Shown piece by piece: positions 37,338-45,693 of a stretch of DNA of 64,000 bases. The notes beneath the pieces are model-generated. The model had not been told where the DNA came from. It made no database searches and saw nothing but the letters and a program-made list of their open reading frames with translations. The stretch's first letter is position 1, and each line of letters starts with the position of its first letter. Origin of the DNA: Deltaproteobacteria bacterium (GTDB lineage Bacteria > UBA10199 > GCA-002796325 > JACPFF01); assembly GCA_016183065.1 (NCBI GenBank), contig JACPFF010000015.1:86796-150795 (forward strand), given 5' to 3'. Both the position numbers and the translations under genes were made by a program.

Positions 37338-38993
37338 TTAATACCGGAACGCGCTCCGCCCGATAAATTCGCGCAAGATCGAGGTATGCGGGACATCCTC
37401 GGATTGGAGCGGGACAAAGAGGTCGAGGAATCGGAAGAGCCGGAGGGCTTCCACATAGGAGGGATGCTCATTCGGGACCTCGGTCAGGTACCGCTCGGCA
37501 TAGTTCTTGAGAACCGCCTGCTCATAACAGAGTGCGGAATCAAACATGACGTCGGCGTCCTCCTGGAAGGGGTAGATCCACCGCTCTTCGCCCGCACGGA
37601 CACTCGGCCAGATGGTAATGGTCTCTGCGGCATTGGTGCCGCGAAACTTCCAGTCGCGCACGATGCGGCGGATCAATCGGCAATCCGAGGTAAAAATCCG
37701 GTTATGATCATCGATACAGATCTGTGTGAGCGCCGAGACAAAAATCTTGAAGCAACTCTCTCGCGGAATGGCCTCGGCAATGCGGGGGTTGAGGGCGTGA
37801 ATCCCCTCGATGAGGATCACCTGTCCAGCGTGGAGTTGCAATGGATGCGTTTTATGGATGCGTCGACCGCGCGGAAACGAGAAGATCGGGGTCTCCACGA
37901 GCGCGCCCTTGAGCAATTGTTGCAGCTGGGTGTTGAAGAGCCCCAGGTCGAGGGCCTCAACCGATTCAAAGTCATAGCTTCCGTCCGGATGGAGCGGCGA
38001 GTTTTCGCGATTGCGATAATAATTGTCCATGGAGAGGGCCACAGGTTTGAGGCCGATCACCTGTAGCTGAATGGCCAATCGTTTGCTAAACGTGGTCTTG
38101 CCGGACGAGGAAGGGCCGGCAATAAAGAGAAATCGGACATCCCGACGCGCCTTGATCGTATCGGAAATGGCCGCGATCTTTTTTTCGTGCAGGGCTTCGG
38201 CCACGAGGACCACTTCGGACACGGTGCCACCACTGACCATCTCGTTGAGTCGGGCCACATTGGCGACGCCCATGAGCTGTTGCCAGGCCTTGGTCTCCAT
38301 GTAGGTGGCAAAGAGCTTTGGCCGCTGCGGGACCTGATCGGGAAATTCGCCGTTCTTCCCCGGGAACTGCAGGAGGAGTCCGGAGGCATAGGGATGGAGG
38401 CGGAAGTGGTTGATCAAGCCTGTCTGCGGGGCCACGGGCCCATGGACATACCCGATGTATTGATCGATCGTCAGGAGGGGGAGATCGGACCGGCGCATCT
38501 GTCGGAGCAAGAGGACGCGGTCTTGGCGACCGAGGCGCTCAAATATCTGGATCGCTTCCTCGATCGGCGTCCAGACCGGATCGAGTGGGAGGTCGGCGCC
38601 CACATAATCGCGCATGATCTCTTCGAGTCTGGCAATATGCCCGGCGGTCGGTGAAAAACCGATCGGTTCAAAAAAGTAGCTGTCATCGATCGATTGCCCG
38701 ATGACCACGCGGGCCTCCGGATCGAACCGGGCGAGTGCCGCGTAAAAGATCATCCCTGCCGTGCGGCGGTAGATTTCCATCCCCTCGCGCATGGTCGTGT
38801 CGATGGTCGTGATGCGGGCTGCGTGCTGGATGGCACGGTTGAGCCCGCCGATCCGGTTATCGACGACCGCGCCAATGGCCGGTGCCGTGCCAGGATGGGG
38901 GTGGAGTGCCAGCATCTGGGCAATCGTGGTGCCACTGAGGATGGTGATTGGTCGATCATTGAGCAGGACATGCAGCGGCGGGATCGGTGGCAT
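37338..38993 (-). CDS. Nucleoside (uridine) kinase-like protein with TGS-like N terminus
   Basis: 551 residues from ATG 38993 (GAGAGG precedes it). The N-terminal part (about 1-70, LHVLLNDRPITILSGTTIAQML) resembles a TGS/ubiquitin-like domain, and the following region resembles the second domain of ThrRS. The C-terminal half is a P-loop kinase of the phosphoribulokinase/uridine-kinase family: FLFIAGPSSSGKTTFSKRLAIQL near residue 290, VALSMDNYYRNRE, and VILIEGIHALNPRIAE. Proteins with this fusion are annotated as nucleoside kinases of unclear substrate. It converges on the tRNA-Met and lies 89 bp after the caspase-like gene. Confidence 0.82.
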   Translation of the reverse strand: MPPIPPLHVLLNDRPITILSGTTIAQMLALHPHPGTAPAIGAVVDNRIGGLNRAIQHAARITTIDTTMREGMEIYRRTAGMIFYAALARFDPEARVVIGQSIDDSYFFEPIGFSPTAGHIARLEEIMRDYVGADLPLDPVWTPIEEAIQIFERLGRQDRVLLLRQMRRSDLPLLTIDQYIGYVHGPVAPQTGLINHFRLHPYASGLLLQFPGKNGEFPDQVPQRPKLFATYMETKAWQQLMGVANVARLNEMVSGGTVSEVVLVAEALHEKKIAAISDTIKARRDVRFLFIAGPSSSGKTTFSKRLAIQLQVIGLKPVALSMDNYYRNRENSPLHPDGSYDFESVEALDLGLFNTQLQQLLKGALVETPIFSFPRGRRIHKTHPLQLHAGQVILIEGIHALNPRIAEAIPRESCFKIFVSALTQICIDDHNRIFTSDCRLIRRIVRDWKFRGTNAAETITIWPSVRAGEERWIYPFQEDADVMFDSALCYEQAVLKNYAERYLTEVPNEHPSYVEALRLFRFLDLFVPLQSEDVPHTSILREFIGRSAFRY

Positions 38994-39081
38994 AGGCCTC
39001 TCATTGTGCCGAAAAGATGACGAAATGTCACGAGACAATACTGCGCGCGTTGGTCAGCGCAAAACTGAACATCTTTTCATT

Positions 39082-41526
39082 TCATTCGGGAGAGGATATT
39101 TCTGGCGGTATCTCCTCCAAACCCTTCTGATACCTGGGCACTCCTCTTCCATGTTCAAAATCGAGCTCCGAAAAAACAGAAACCGGTGGTGCATAAATGG
39201 TGATCCCCGGTACCCCGCGAAAGATCCGTCGAAAAAACGTGAGGATATTCTCCAGCGGTGCATCATCTGGTGCAACACCTCCACGACCGGCACTACAGGC
39301 AGTCAAAATGACCACGCTCTCCGGTTTCAGTTTTTTCGCGACGATCTTCCATCCCTCGTCGTATAGATCGCCAAAATCAATGGCTCCCTCTTCGTCGGCG
39401 TTGCTGTTCGCGGCACTTCCCAGGGTGATGCGACTGGCCTTCCCATGTCCGGAAATCACCAGGAGGTCAAGGCTTGCATCCGGTAACTGCTGAAAGTGTC
39501 GATAGAGGGTCTCTTCAGAGCGCGTTTCCAGCAGATCAATGTTATATCCGGCATCGCTGGCCGCTTTCATCTGTTGGTGATCCCAGTAGAAAGCCCCATT
39601 CCAGTCGTCATAGGCCGTGGCAAAAAGCGCTGTCGGTTTTTCAGGCACATTTTTCGCCAAGAGCTCTCTGGCCACTGCAATGGAGACGCGGCCAAAATAG
39701 TGGAGCCCTTTCTCCGTTCTCAGCCGTGCAGAGAGCTCCAGCAAAGCCTCCGGAGAGATCTTTTTCATGTCGTCTTCGTCTGAGTGCTGCAATAATTTTA
39801 CCATCTGGCCAATGCCGCCCCCACCTAACCGGGAGTAAAATTCTCGGCGCAGAGTGGGAGAAAAGAGGGTGTTGAACCGTTCAATACCGGAGCCATAGTC
39901 TATGGCCCCCATGTTGGTTTCGACGATGGTGTCCAGTTCCGCAGCGGCTTCCTTCCACGGCAATGGCGCAAGTCCCAAGGTATCGAGCATGTGAAGTCCC
40001 ATATCTAACAAACTGAGGGGATCTTTCTCTTTCGAGGCATGACGGGTGATGGTCTCATACATATAGCGGTCTCCGTCTGCCGGCGTGATCCGCATCTTGA
40101 GCAATAGGCCTCTTGTGGAGTGCAACCTCCGTCGGTCGTACAATGAAGAACGGAAGAGGCTGACGATCAAGTCTCCCTTTTCTGTATCGGAAAGATGCAT
40201 GTTCTGCACAATCGTTGCGGCATCTTTGGCCGCTGAAATGTGCATATGGGGATTGTCCTCAAACACCTCGAAGAGAAGAGACCATCGGTTCTCCAGCGGA
40301 ATCCCAAAGTCCATCAACATCGTGTCAAGCGCAGCAAATTGCTCGAAATCGAGGCCGGCATCAAAGGCATGGAAAAGGAGGTCGCGTTGTCTCTCTCGTG
40401 ACGCCGGGGCATTATTGAGCCAATCTTTTATCTTTGGCAGAGATGCGAAGGGATCGACACGATCGTGCTCCGTCGTTTTTTTCATGGTGAGCATCCGAAA
40501 CCAATCACCTTGTTTTTCGGCGGGAATGCAGTCCAGTCCCTTGAGCGTTTCAACCATGGCTGGAATCGTTGCGATAATGTCCTCTGGATGCGCGTAGGAG
40601 GCCAAATCTTCAAAGAGCGTCATCCTCAAGAGCGTATCCGTTATACCAAGTGCGCTGATGGCATCGACTGCCGCCGGTAAATCCTTTGAAAAGAGAGATA
40701 ATGCGGCTTCCTCTCCCTGCAAGGCGGACTCCGTAGCCGCGTGAAGAAAATGAGCGATATCGCGATCTGGGAGGACCTCGCGCATTTTTTTTATCCCATC
40801 GGAGAGATTGTCGATAGTATCGACCGTTCCGCGGTGCATGAGGGCGATGCTCACTGTCGAGAGGATTTCATGGTTGGTGAATCCAATCTCGCGCAAGAGA
40901 GCGACCAGGACTTCCGCATTGCGAAACAATCGCTCGAAATCTTTGGCCGTGAAGTCTGCCAGCGGTAGACTCCTCATGAAAGCGCTCTGCGCGGATGGCG
41001 ACGAGAGCCCCAACTCGGTGAGGAGATGTGAAAATTGGAGGAACGCGGCAGTGGGGGGGAAATGAGCCATTTGATCCATCGGTCTGTACTCAAGGGCCAG
41101 TGCGAAGATCTCGTCATCACTCATCCCTAGCAACCGAAAGGCCCCTGAAAATTGCCGATATTTTTCCACGATCTGCGAAAAATCGGGAATCGCCCCTTGA
41201 AAGAAAAACGGGGCAAAGAGGAGGAAAATGGTCTGGTATTCGCCATGCACGCCGACCGGTTTCGCCCTGGCGGAGAGATCTTTCAAGGTCTCGTCGGAAA
41301 AGAGTCTCCCGACCAACTGGTGAACGGTTGTGTCATGTGACGTTGCCGTGACCCATTCTGTGAAATGGATGCGGCCATCGCCGTTCAGGTCCACTGCGGT
41401 AAACGCGTCTGACGTCTCGATCCCTATTTCGCTGGCATGCTGGGGCGTGACCTGAAAATCGCGCGTTCCGTCGGCCACGTCGGCCTTTTCAAACGCACGA
41501 AAGCGCTCAATGCGAAAGTCTGCCAT
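39082..41526 (-). CDS. EF-hand / caspase-like (clan CD) protein
   Basis: 814 residues from ATG 41526 (MADFRIERFRAFEK); the frame opens 20 codons earlier without an SD, and the SD at 41526 is also weak. An EF-hand loop, DLNGDGRIHFTE, lies at about 46-57. The middle 550 residues are helical and charged with no family I recognise. The C-terminal 180 residues contain a clan CD-type pair: LDLLVISGHGKASRITLG (His near 694) and VVILTACSAGRGG (Cys near 744), each after a hydrophobic beta-strand, as in caspase-like and CHAT proteases. No signal peptide or membrane segment. Calcium-controlled proteolysis is a reasonable inference. Upstream, TATAAT at 41601-41606 gives a good -10. Confidence 0.7.
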   Translation of the reverse strand: MADFRIERFRAFEKADVADGTRDFQVTPQHASEIGIETSDAFTAVDLNGDGRIHFTEWVTATSHDTTVHQLVGRLFSDETLKDLSARAKPVGVHGEYQTIFLLFAPFFFQGAIPDFSQIVEKYRQFSGAFRLLGMSDDEIFALALEYRPMDQMAHFPPTAAFLQFSHLLTELGLSSPSAQSAFMRSLPLADFTAKDFERLFRNAEVLVALLREIGFTNHEILSTVSIALMHRGTVDTIDNLSDGIKKMREVLPDRDIAHFLHAATESALQGEEAALSLFSKDLPAAVDAISALGITDTLLRMTLFEDLASYAHPEDIIATIPAMVETLKGLDCIPAEKQGDWFRMLTMKKTTEHDRVDPFASLPKIKDWLNNAPASRERQRDLLFHAFDAGLDFEQFAALDTMLMDFGIPLENRWSLLFEVFEDNPHMHISAAKDAATIVQNMHLSDTEKGDLIVSLFRSSLYDRRRLHSTRGLLLKMRITPADGDRYMYETITRHASKEKDPLSLLDMGLHMLDTLGLAPLPWKEAAAELDTIVETNMGAIDYGSGIERFNTLFSPTLRREFYSRLGGGGIGQMVKLLQHSDEDDMKKISPEALLELSARLRTEKGLHYFGRVSIAVARELLAKNVPEKPTALFATAYDDWNGAFYWDHQQMKAASDAGYNIDLLETRSEETLYRHFQQLPDASLDLLVISGHGKASRITLGSAANSNADEEGAIDFGDLYDEGWKIVAKKLKPESVVILTACSAGRGGVAPDDAPLENILTFFRRIFRGVPGITIYAPPVSVFSELDFEHGRGVPRYQKGLEEIPPEISSPE

Positions 41527-41739
41527 ATTCTCATTATCGGCTGAGAACTTGGGTGGTGTTGCCTGAAATGATGTGCATATAACCACTGGATATTGTTTAG
41601 ATTATATCCCTATTTTCTTGTGTGACCCGCACGACAGAAGCCGTCTGGTAGCCTACCAGCCCGGCAGGATAATCCTTGCATTATCCGAACAGGAGGGTAG
41701 GAGACGCTGGCAGAACGTGAGGATGCGCCAGGAGTGCCT

Positions 41740-43065
41740 GTGAAGCCGGTGATCGCCATCATTGGTCGTCCCAATGTGGGAAAATCGACCCTCTTTAACC
41801 GACTCATTGGTCGTCGACAGGCCGTGGTCCATAATGCACCCGGCGTAACGCGCGACCGCCTCTTTGGGACGTGCGAATGGAATGGCGCCCGGTGGCAGGT
41901 CGTCGACACCGGGGGGATGGCGATGGGGGAAGACACGCTCTCGCGGCAGGTCATGCAACAGAGCCGGCAGGCCATGGCCGATGCCGATGTCATTCTCTCC
42001 CTCTTCGACGGACGATCCGGCCTGACACCACTCGATGCAACGGTCGTGGAGGCGGCACGCGGCACGGGTCGGCCCGTCCTCTTTGCGGTCAACAAGTGCG
42101 AGACGGACTGTCAGCCGCCCGAGGAGTTTTACCGGCTCGGCGTCGATCCACTCTTCGGCATTTCCGCAGAGCATGGCCTGGGAATTGATACCTTGCTCGA
42201 CGGGATCGCAGAGGTATTGGCCACACACCACCCCATACCATCGGACGAGGCGACAGCGGGAGAGGAAGGCCTCCTACGGGTGGCGCTCATTGGACGCCCC
42301 AATGTGGGGAAATCGACGCTCGTGAATACACTCGCCGGGGAAACCCGAGTGGTTGCCCATGACCTGCCGGGGACCACGCGCGACGTGATCGATGTCGATA
42401 TTACGCGGCGAGGGGAGCGGGCATTGCTCCTCGATACCGCCGGCATTCGCCGCCGGGCGAGGATCCCGGAGGCGATCGAAAAATTCTCCGTGATCAAGGC
42501 GCTCCGGGCCATGGAACGCGCGGATGTCGTGGTCATTCTCACCGACGCGACGGAAGGGATGACGCATCAGGATCGCGCATTGGCTGCAGAAGCAGTGGCG
42601 CACGGTCGCCCCACGATCCTGGCGCTGAACAAATGGGACAGGGTGCAACAGCAGCCTGAGGCGCCGTCGGCCAGGGAGTATATCGAGGGAGTGGCCCAGA
42701 TCATGGGCGCCCTGCGACGGATTCCCACGCTCCTCCTCTCGGCAAAAGAGGGGACGGGTGTCGATCCCTTGTGGCAGACGGTCCAGAGCCTCGGAGGGGC
42801 CTCGCAGCGTCGACTCCCCACCAGCGTCCTCAATACGGTGATCGAACGTGTACAGCAGCAACACCATATTCCGGTCCATCGTGGCCATAATGTCAAACTC
42901 TACTACGCCACGCAGACCGGTGTGCATCCCCCCCGCGTCGCCTGTTTTACGAATTTCCCGGACGCGATTCCGCAGAGCTATCGCCGGTACCTTCTGCGCG
43001 CGCTCGAAGAGGCCTTTGAAAGCCCGGGCCTCCCGATCCGCCTCACATTCCGCAAAAAATCGTGA
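41740..43065 (+). CDS. der: GTPase Der (EngA), 50S ribosome assembly factor
   Basis: 441 residues with two consecutive GTPase domains, each with a complete G1 motif (IIGRPNVGKSTLFNRL near residue 7, LIGRPNVGKSTLVNTL near 185), VDTGG / LDTAG G3 motifs and NKCE / NKWD G4 motifs, then a KH-like domain. GTG 41740 is preferred over GTG 41734 because AGGAG lies 5 bases before it and the protein then begins with the usual MKPVIAIIGRPN. It overlaps by 4 bases the frame that leads into the diadenylate cyclase, whose better start is 72 bases downstream. Confidence 0.96.
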   Translation: MKPVIAIIGRPNVGKSTLFNRLIGRRQAVVHNAPGVTRDRLFGTCEWNGARWQVVDTGGMAMGEDTLSRQVMQQSRQAMADADVILSLFDGRSGLTPLDATVVEAARGTGRPVLFAVNKCETDCQPPEEFYRLGVDPLFGISAEHGLGIDTLLDGIAEVLATHHPIPSDEATAGEEGLLRVALIGRPNVGKSTLVNTLAGETRVVAHDLPGTTRDVIDVDITRRGERALLLDTAGIRRRARIPEAIEKFSVIKALRAMERADVVVILTDATEGMTHQDRALAAEAVAHGRPTILALNKWDRVQQQPEAPSAREYIEGVAQIMGALRRIPTLLLSAKEGTGVDPLWQTVQSLGGASQRRLPTSVLNTVIERVQQQHHIPVHRGHNVKLYYATQTGVHPPRVACFTNFPDAIPQSYRRYLLRALEEAFESPGLPIRLTFRKKS

Positions 43066-43100
43066 CCGTCCGCCTCGGGAGAGAGGACCCGGGGATTTTT

Positions 43101-43129
43101 TTGACTTTTCATGTGGGCTCTTGTACCCT
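43101..43129 (+). promoter_or_regulatory. Leaderless promoter of the diadenylate cyclase gene
   Basis: TTGACT (43101-43106), 17-bp spacer, TACCCT (43124-43129), 7 bases, ATG 43137. The bases before the ATG are pyrimidines (CCCTCTT), with no SD. Confidence 0.5.
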
Positions 43130-43136
43130 CCCTCTT

Positions 43137-44030
43137 ATGCAGGCGGAAAATATCGTCATTTTAAAATCGGCGTTTGCCATTGCCGCCAAGACCGGTGTGA
43201 AGACGGTCTTTATTTATATCGACCCGCTCGACGACCTGATCTACCCCCATCCTATCCCCCGGAAACTGAGTCTCGTCCTGGTCACCAAGCGCCGCAAGCC
43301 AGGCGTGACCGATGAGGCGCACCATTCGCTCGCCGGCCGCGCCAAGGCCGTGGTGACCATCCCCAAGTTGTCATTGTCGCGGACATCGCTGATCAAGATG
43401 GCCGTGATGGTCGCGATGTCACGTCAGGAGATTCCGACCGATGAAGTCATGCTCTGTATTGCCGGGCATCGGGATCAGGACTGTCTCGACTGCATTCAGC
43501 GCATCGATCCCCAGCGCGAGACCGAGCTCCTCACGTCACGGGCCGGGTTCCGGGTGAGTGAAGCCATTGAACCCGCGGTCTTCGAGACGATCCTGAATCT
43601 GACGGTGGAGCTAGCAGAGAAGGGACGCGAGGGGAAGCCGATCGGCACCATTTTTGTGGTCGGTGACTCGGAGCGGGTGATGCAGCTTTCCAAGCAGATG
43701 ATTATCAACCCGTTCAAGGGTTATGATGAGGCCGACCGCAATATTTTAAGCCCCGGCCTGAAAGAGACGATCCGCGAGTTTTCCGGCCTGGATGGGGCCT
43801 TTGTCGTGGCCGCGGATGGGACAGTGCTGACCGCGGGGCGGTATCTCGGCGCGGCCGCGGATGGCGCCCATTTGCCGCAAGGACTCGGGAGCCGGCATAT
43901 GGCCGCAATCGGCATCACCGCATTGACGAAGGCGGTCGCCTTTGTTATCAGCGAATCGTCCGGCGATCTCCGTCTGTTCAAGGATGGAAAGATCGTCATG
44001 GAAATCGAAAAAAGCCAACCAAAGAAATAA
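43137..44030 (+). CDS. Diadenylate cyclase (c-di-AMP synthase), DacZ-like
   Basis: 297 residues. The C-terminal 120 residues are a DisA_N/DAC domain with both catalytic signatures: DGAFVVAADGTVL (DGA) and GSRHMAAIGITALTKA (RHxAA, Met in the middle where Arg is usual). The N-terminal 170 residues (MQAENIVILKSAFAIAAKTGVKTVFIY) form an alpha/beta domain like the pyruvate-kinase-C-like part of archaeal DacZ, not the membrane helices of CdaA or the HhH domain of DisA. Soluble cytoplasmic protein. ATG 43137 is chosen over the open frame at 43062 because the promoter lies between them. It makes c-di-AMP from two ATP; effectors are not in view. Confidence 0.82.
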   Translation: MQAENIVILKSAFAIAAKTGVKTVFIYIDPLDDLIYPHPIPRKLSLVLVTKRRKPGVTDEAHHSLAGRAKAVVTIPKLSLSRTSLIKMAVMVAMSRQEIPTDEVMLCIAGHRDQDCLDCIQRIDPQRETELLTSRAGFRVSEAIEPAVFETILNLTVELAEKGREGKPIGTIFVVGDSERVMQLSKQMIINPFKGYDEADRNILSPGLKETIREFSGLDGAFVVAADGTVLTAGRYLGAAADGAHLPQGLGSRHMAAIGITALTKAVAFVISESSGDLRLFKDGKIVMEIEKSQPKK

Positions 44031-44064
44031 GTGATCACAGATGAGGATCACGGAGGAGGCCCCG

Positions 44065-44310
44065 ATGGGTTTGAGTCGCTTCGAGGAACATTTATTGACC
44101 GATCAACGGCTGCATCAGCGGTTTTTACGCGATGGCGTCCTGACGCCCAAGGACGTGGAGAGACAAAATGCCGAGCTCCCCGATGTGAAACCCGAGGCGA
44201 CCGAGCTCGTTATTCAGGAAGAACCGGGTGTCCAGATTACGTCAGAGGCGATCGCCATTGCTCCCACGTTTTCAGCGGTCGATGATGATGAGCCATATCG
44301 CGCCCATTGA
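44065..44310 (+). CDS. Small acidic protein of unknown function
   Basis: 81 residues from ATG 44065, which has a strong SD (GGAGGAGGCCCCG); an upstream ATG at 44041 would bury it. The product is acidic and mainly helical (LSRFEEHLLTDQRLHQRFL), with a Pro-containing tail and no membrane segment. It lies 34 bases after the diadenylate cyclase and could be cotranscribed with it. Its last 97 bases overlap the opposite-strand end of lipB. No family recognised. Confidence 0.6.
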   Translation: MGLSRFEEHLLTDQRLHQRFLRDGVLTPKDVERQNAELPDVKPEATELVIQEEPGVQITSEAIAIAPTFSAVDDDEPYRAH

Positions 44311-45026
44311 TTGCCTGCGGGCGTCGTGCATGGCATGGCAGGCGAACTTCCAACCATCGGGGAAGAAACCACGGTCTGCAATTGGTGACAGAGTGCCGAT
44401 ATGAGCGCGCTCCGGGGGGGTGGCGTGGCGCAGAGGCGATGCAGAGAGGTGACGCCGTGCGCTGAGAGTCCGCAGGGGACAAAATAGCGGTAGTGGGAGA
44501 GATCGACGGCGTAATTGAGCGCAAAGCCGTGTTGCGTAATGCCGCGACGGACATGGAGCCCCAAGGCCGCAAGCTTCTCGCGTCCCACCCAGAGACCAGG
44601 ATTGAGCGGATCGCGATCGGCCCGAATGCCAAATGCTGTGACCGTCGCAATGAGGAGTGACTCGATCATCCGCACAAAATCGCGGATGCCGATCTGTCGT
44701 GCCGAGAGATCGACAATCCAATAGCCGACGAGTTGTCCCGGCCCGTGATAGGTCATGCGACCGCCACGATTCGTTTCGACCACGTCGATGCCGGCCTCGC
44801 GCACGGTCGCGGGCGTTGCCCGCCAATCCCCCGCGCACGGTTGTCGCCCAAGGGTGATGACCGGCGGATGCTCACAGAGGAGGAGGACGTCGCGACACGT
44901 CCCCGCGGCCCGGGCGTGACGCTGCTCCTCTTGCAGGGCCCATGCCGCTCGATAGGGGATGGCCCCGAGGTCTCTGACGTCGATGCCCGCGAGGGGATCA
45001 ATCTGGGTAACATGTGGGAGGATCAT
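44214..45026 (-). CDS. lipB: Octanoyl-[ACP]:protein N-octanoyltransferase
   Basis: Transfers octanoyl groups to lipoyl domains in lipoate synthesis. From ATG 45026 (MILPHVTQIDPLAGIDVRDLG) 270 residues. Family motifs: LLCEHPPVITLGRQ, NRGGRMTYHGPGQLVGYWIVDL, the catalytic Lys in GREKLAALGLHVRRGITQHGFALN, and the Cys in RYFVPCGL. The conserved part ends near residue 215. The last 50 residues are Ser-rich, low-complexity, and overlap antisense the end of the small acidic gene, so the stop may have been displaced. It starts 8 bases after the PgsA-like gene. lipA is not in the window. Confidence 0.92.
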   Translation of the reverse strand: MILPHVTQIDPLAGIDVRDLGAIPYRAAWALQEEQRHARAAGTCRDVLLLCEHPPVITLGRQPCAGDWRATPATVREAGIDVVETNRGGRMTYHGPGQLVGYWIVDLSARQIGIRDFVRMIESLLIATVTAFGIRADRDPLNPGLWVGREKLAALGLHVRRGITQHGFALNYAVDLSHYRYFVPCGLSAHGVTSLHRLCATPPPRSALISALCHQLQTVVSSPMVGSSPAMPCTTPAGNQWARYGSSSSTAENVGAMAIASDVIWTPGSS

Positions 45027-45033
45027 CGAGGCC

Positions 45034-45606
45034 TCACACCGACGAGGGAGCACGCGTCTGGAGGAGTTCAATTCCGCGGCTGACATATTGCAACATGGTA
45101 ATGACGATCAAACCGGTCGTGATGAAAATCCCGCCAAAGACAAAGTCTCCCAATGGATAGACGCCGATCGCTACGCCGGGGACCACGAGATCGAGCAGTG
45201 CCATGGTCCCGATGAGAATGAGAAAGAGTGTGGTCGCTTTGCTCCAAAAAACTGGGGCATAGCGAATTTCCACCTTCGAAAGCCGCAGGATGCCCAGTCC
45301 GCCGACGATGAGGAGATCTTTGGCAAAGATCAGGATCACAAACCACCACGGGATGATGTGGACCGTGGCGAGGAGGAGATAGGTCACGGCCATCAGCAGT
45401 TTGTCCGCGAGGGGATCGAGGATGGCGCCGGTCTTCGTCCGCTGATTCAGACGGCGTGCGATATATCCATCGATGAGGTCCGACCCTCCGGCGCAGAGGA
45501 AGAGGAGAAAGGCCACCAGATACCACTGGGCGAGAAAGGCCCAGAGAAAAAACGGGATTGCCGCCAACCGAAAATAGGTCAAAATATTCGGGATGTTATA
45601 ATTCAT
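45034..45606 (-). CDS. CDP-alcohol phosphatidyltransferase family protein
   Basis: 190 residues, several membrane helices. The signature DxxDGxxAR ... GxxxDxxxD is intact: SDLIDGYIARRLNQRTKTGAILDPLADK. A second phosphatidyltransferase besides pgsA at 9978. It could be a PgsA paralogue, a phosphatidylserine or cardiolipin synthase of the CDP-alcohol type, or a specialised phospholipid enzyme; sequence alone does not decide. It lies divergently from guaB (87 bases between starts). Confidence 0.85.
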   Translation of the reverse strand: MNYNIPNILTYFRLAAIPFFLWAFLAQWYLVAFLLFLCAGGSDLIDGYIARRLNQRTKTGAILDPLADKLLMAVTYLLLATVHIIPWWFVILIFAKDLLIVGGLGILRLSKVEIRYAPVFWSKATTLFLILIGTMALLDLVVPGVAIGVYPLGDFVFGGIFITTGLIVITMLQYVSRGIELLQTRAPSSV

Positions 45607-45658
45607 GCGCGCTGCTATCTATGCAAACTTGCCGAGAGTGTCAATATCGCACATGGAG

Positions 45659-45685
45659 TTGACAGGCGGAGTGTGCTCGTATAAA
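45659..45685 (+). promoter_or_regulatory. Leaderless promoter of guaB
   Basis: TTGACA (45659-45664), 15-bp spacer, TATAAA (45680-45685), 8 bases, ATG 45694. Best -35/-10 pair in the window, and there is no SD. Confidence 0.6.
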
Positions 45686-45693
45686 ACTCGTCC

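Noticed and set aside
41602-41740. Operator for der
   Set aside because: The GGATAT/ATATCC repeat lies at the -10 of the caspase-like gene on the other strand, and der has its own SD region; no link is supported.
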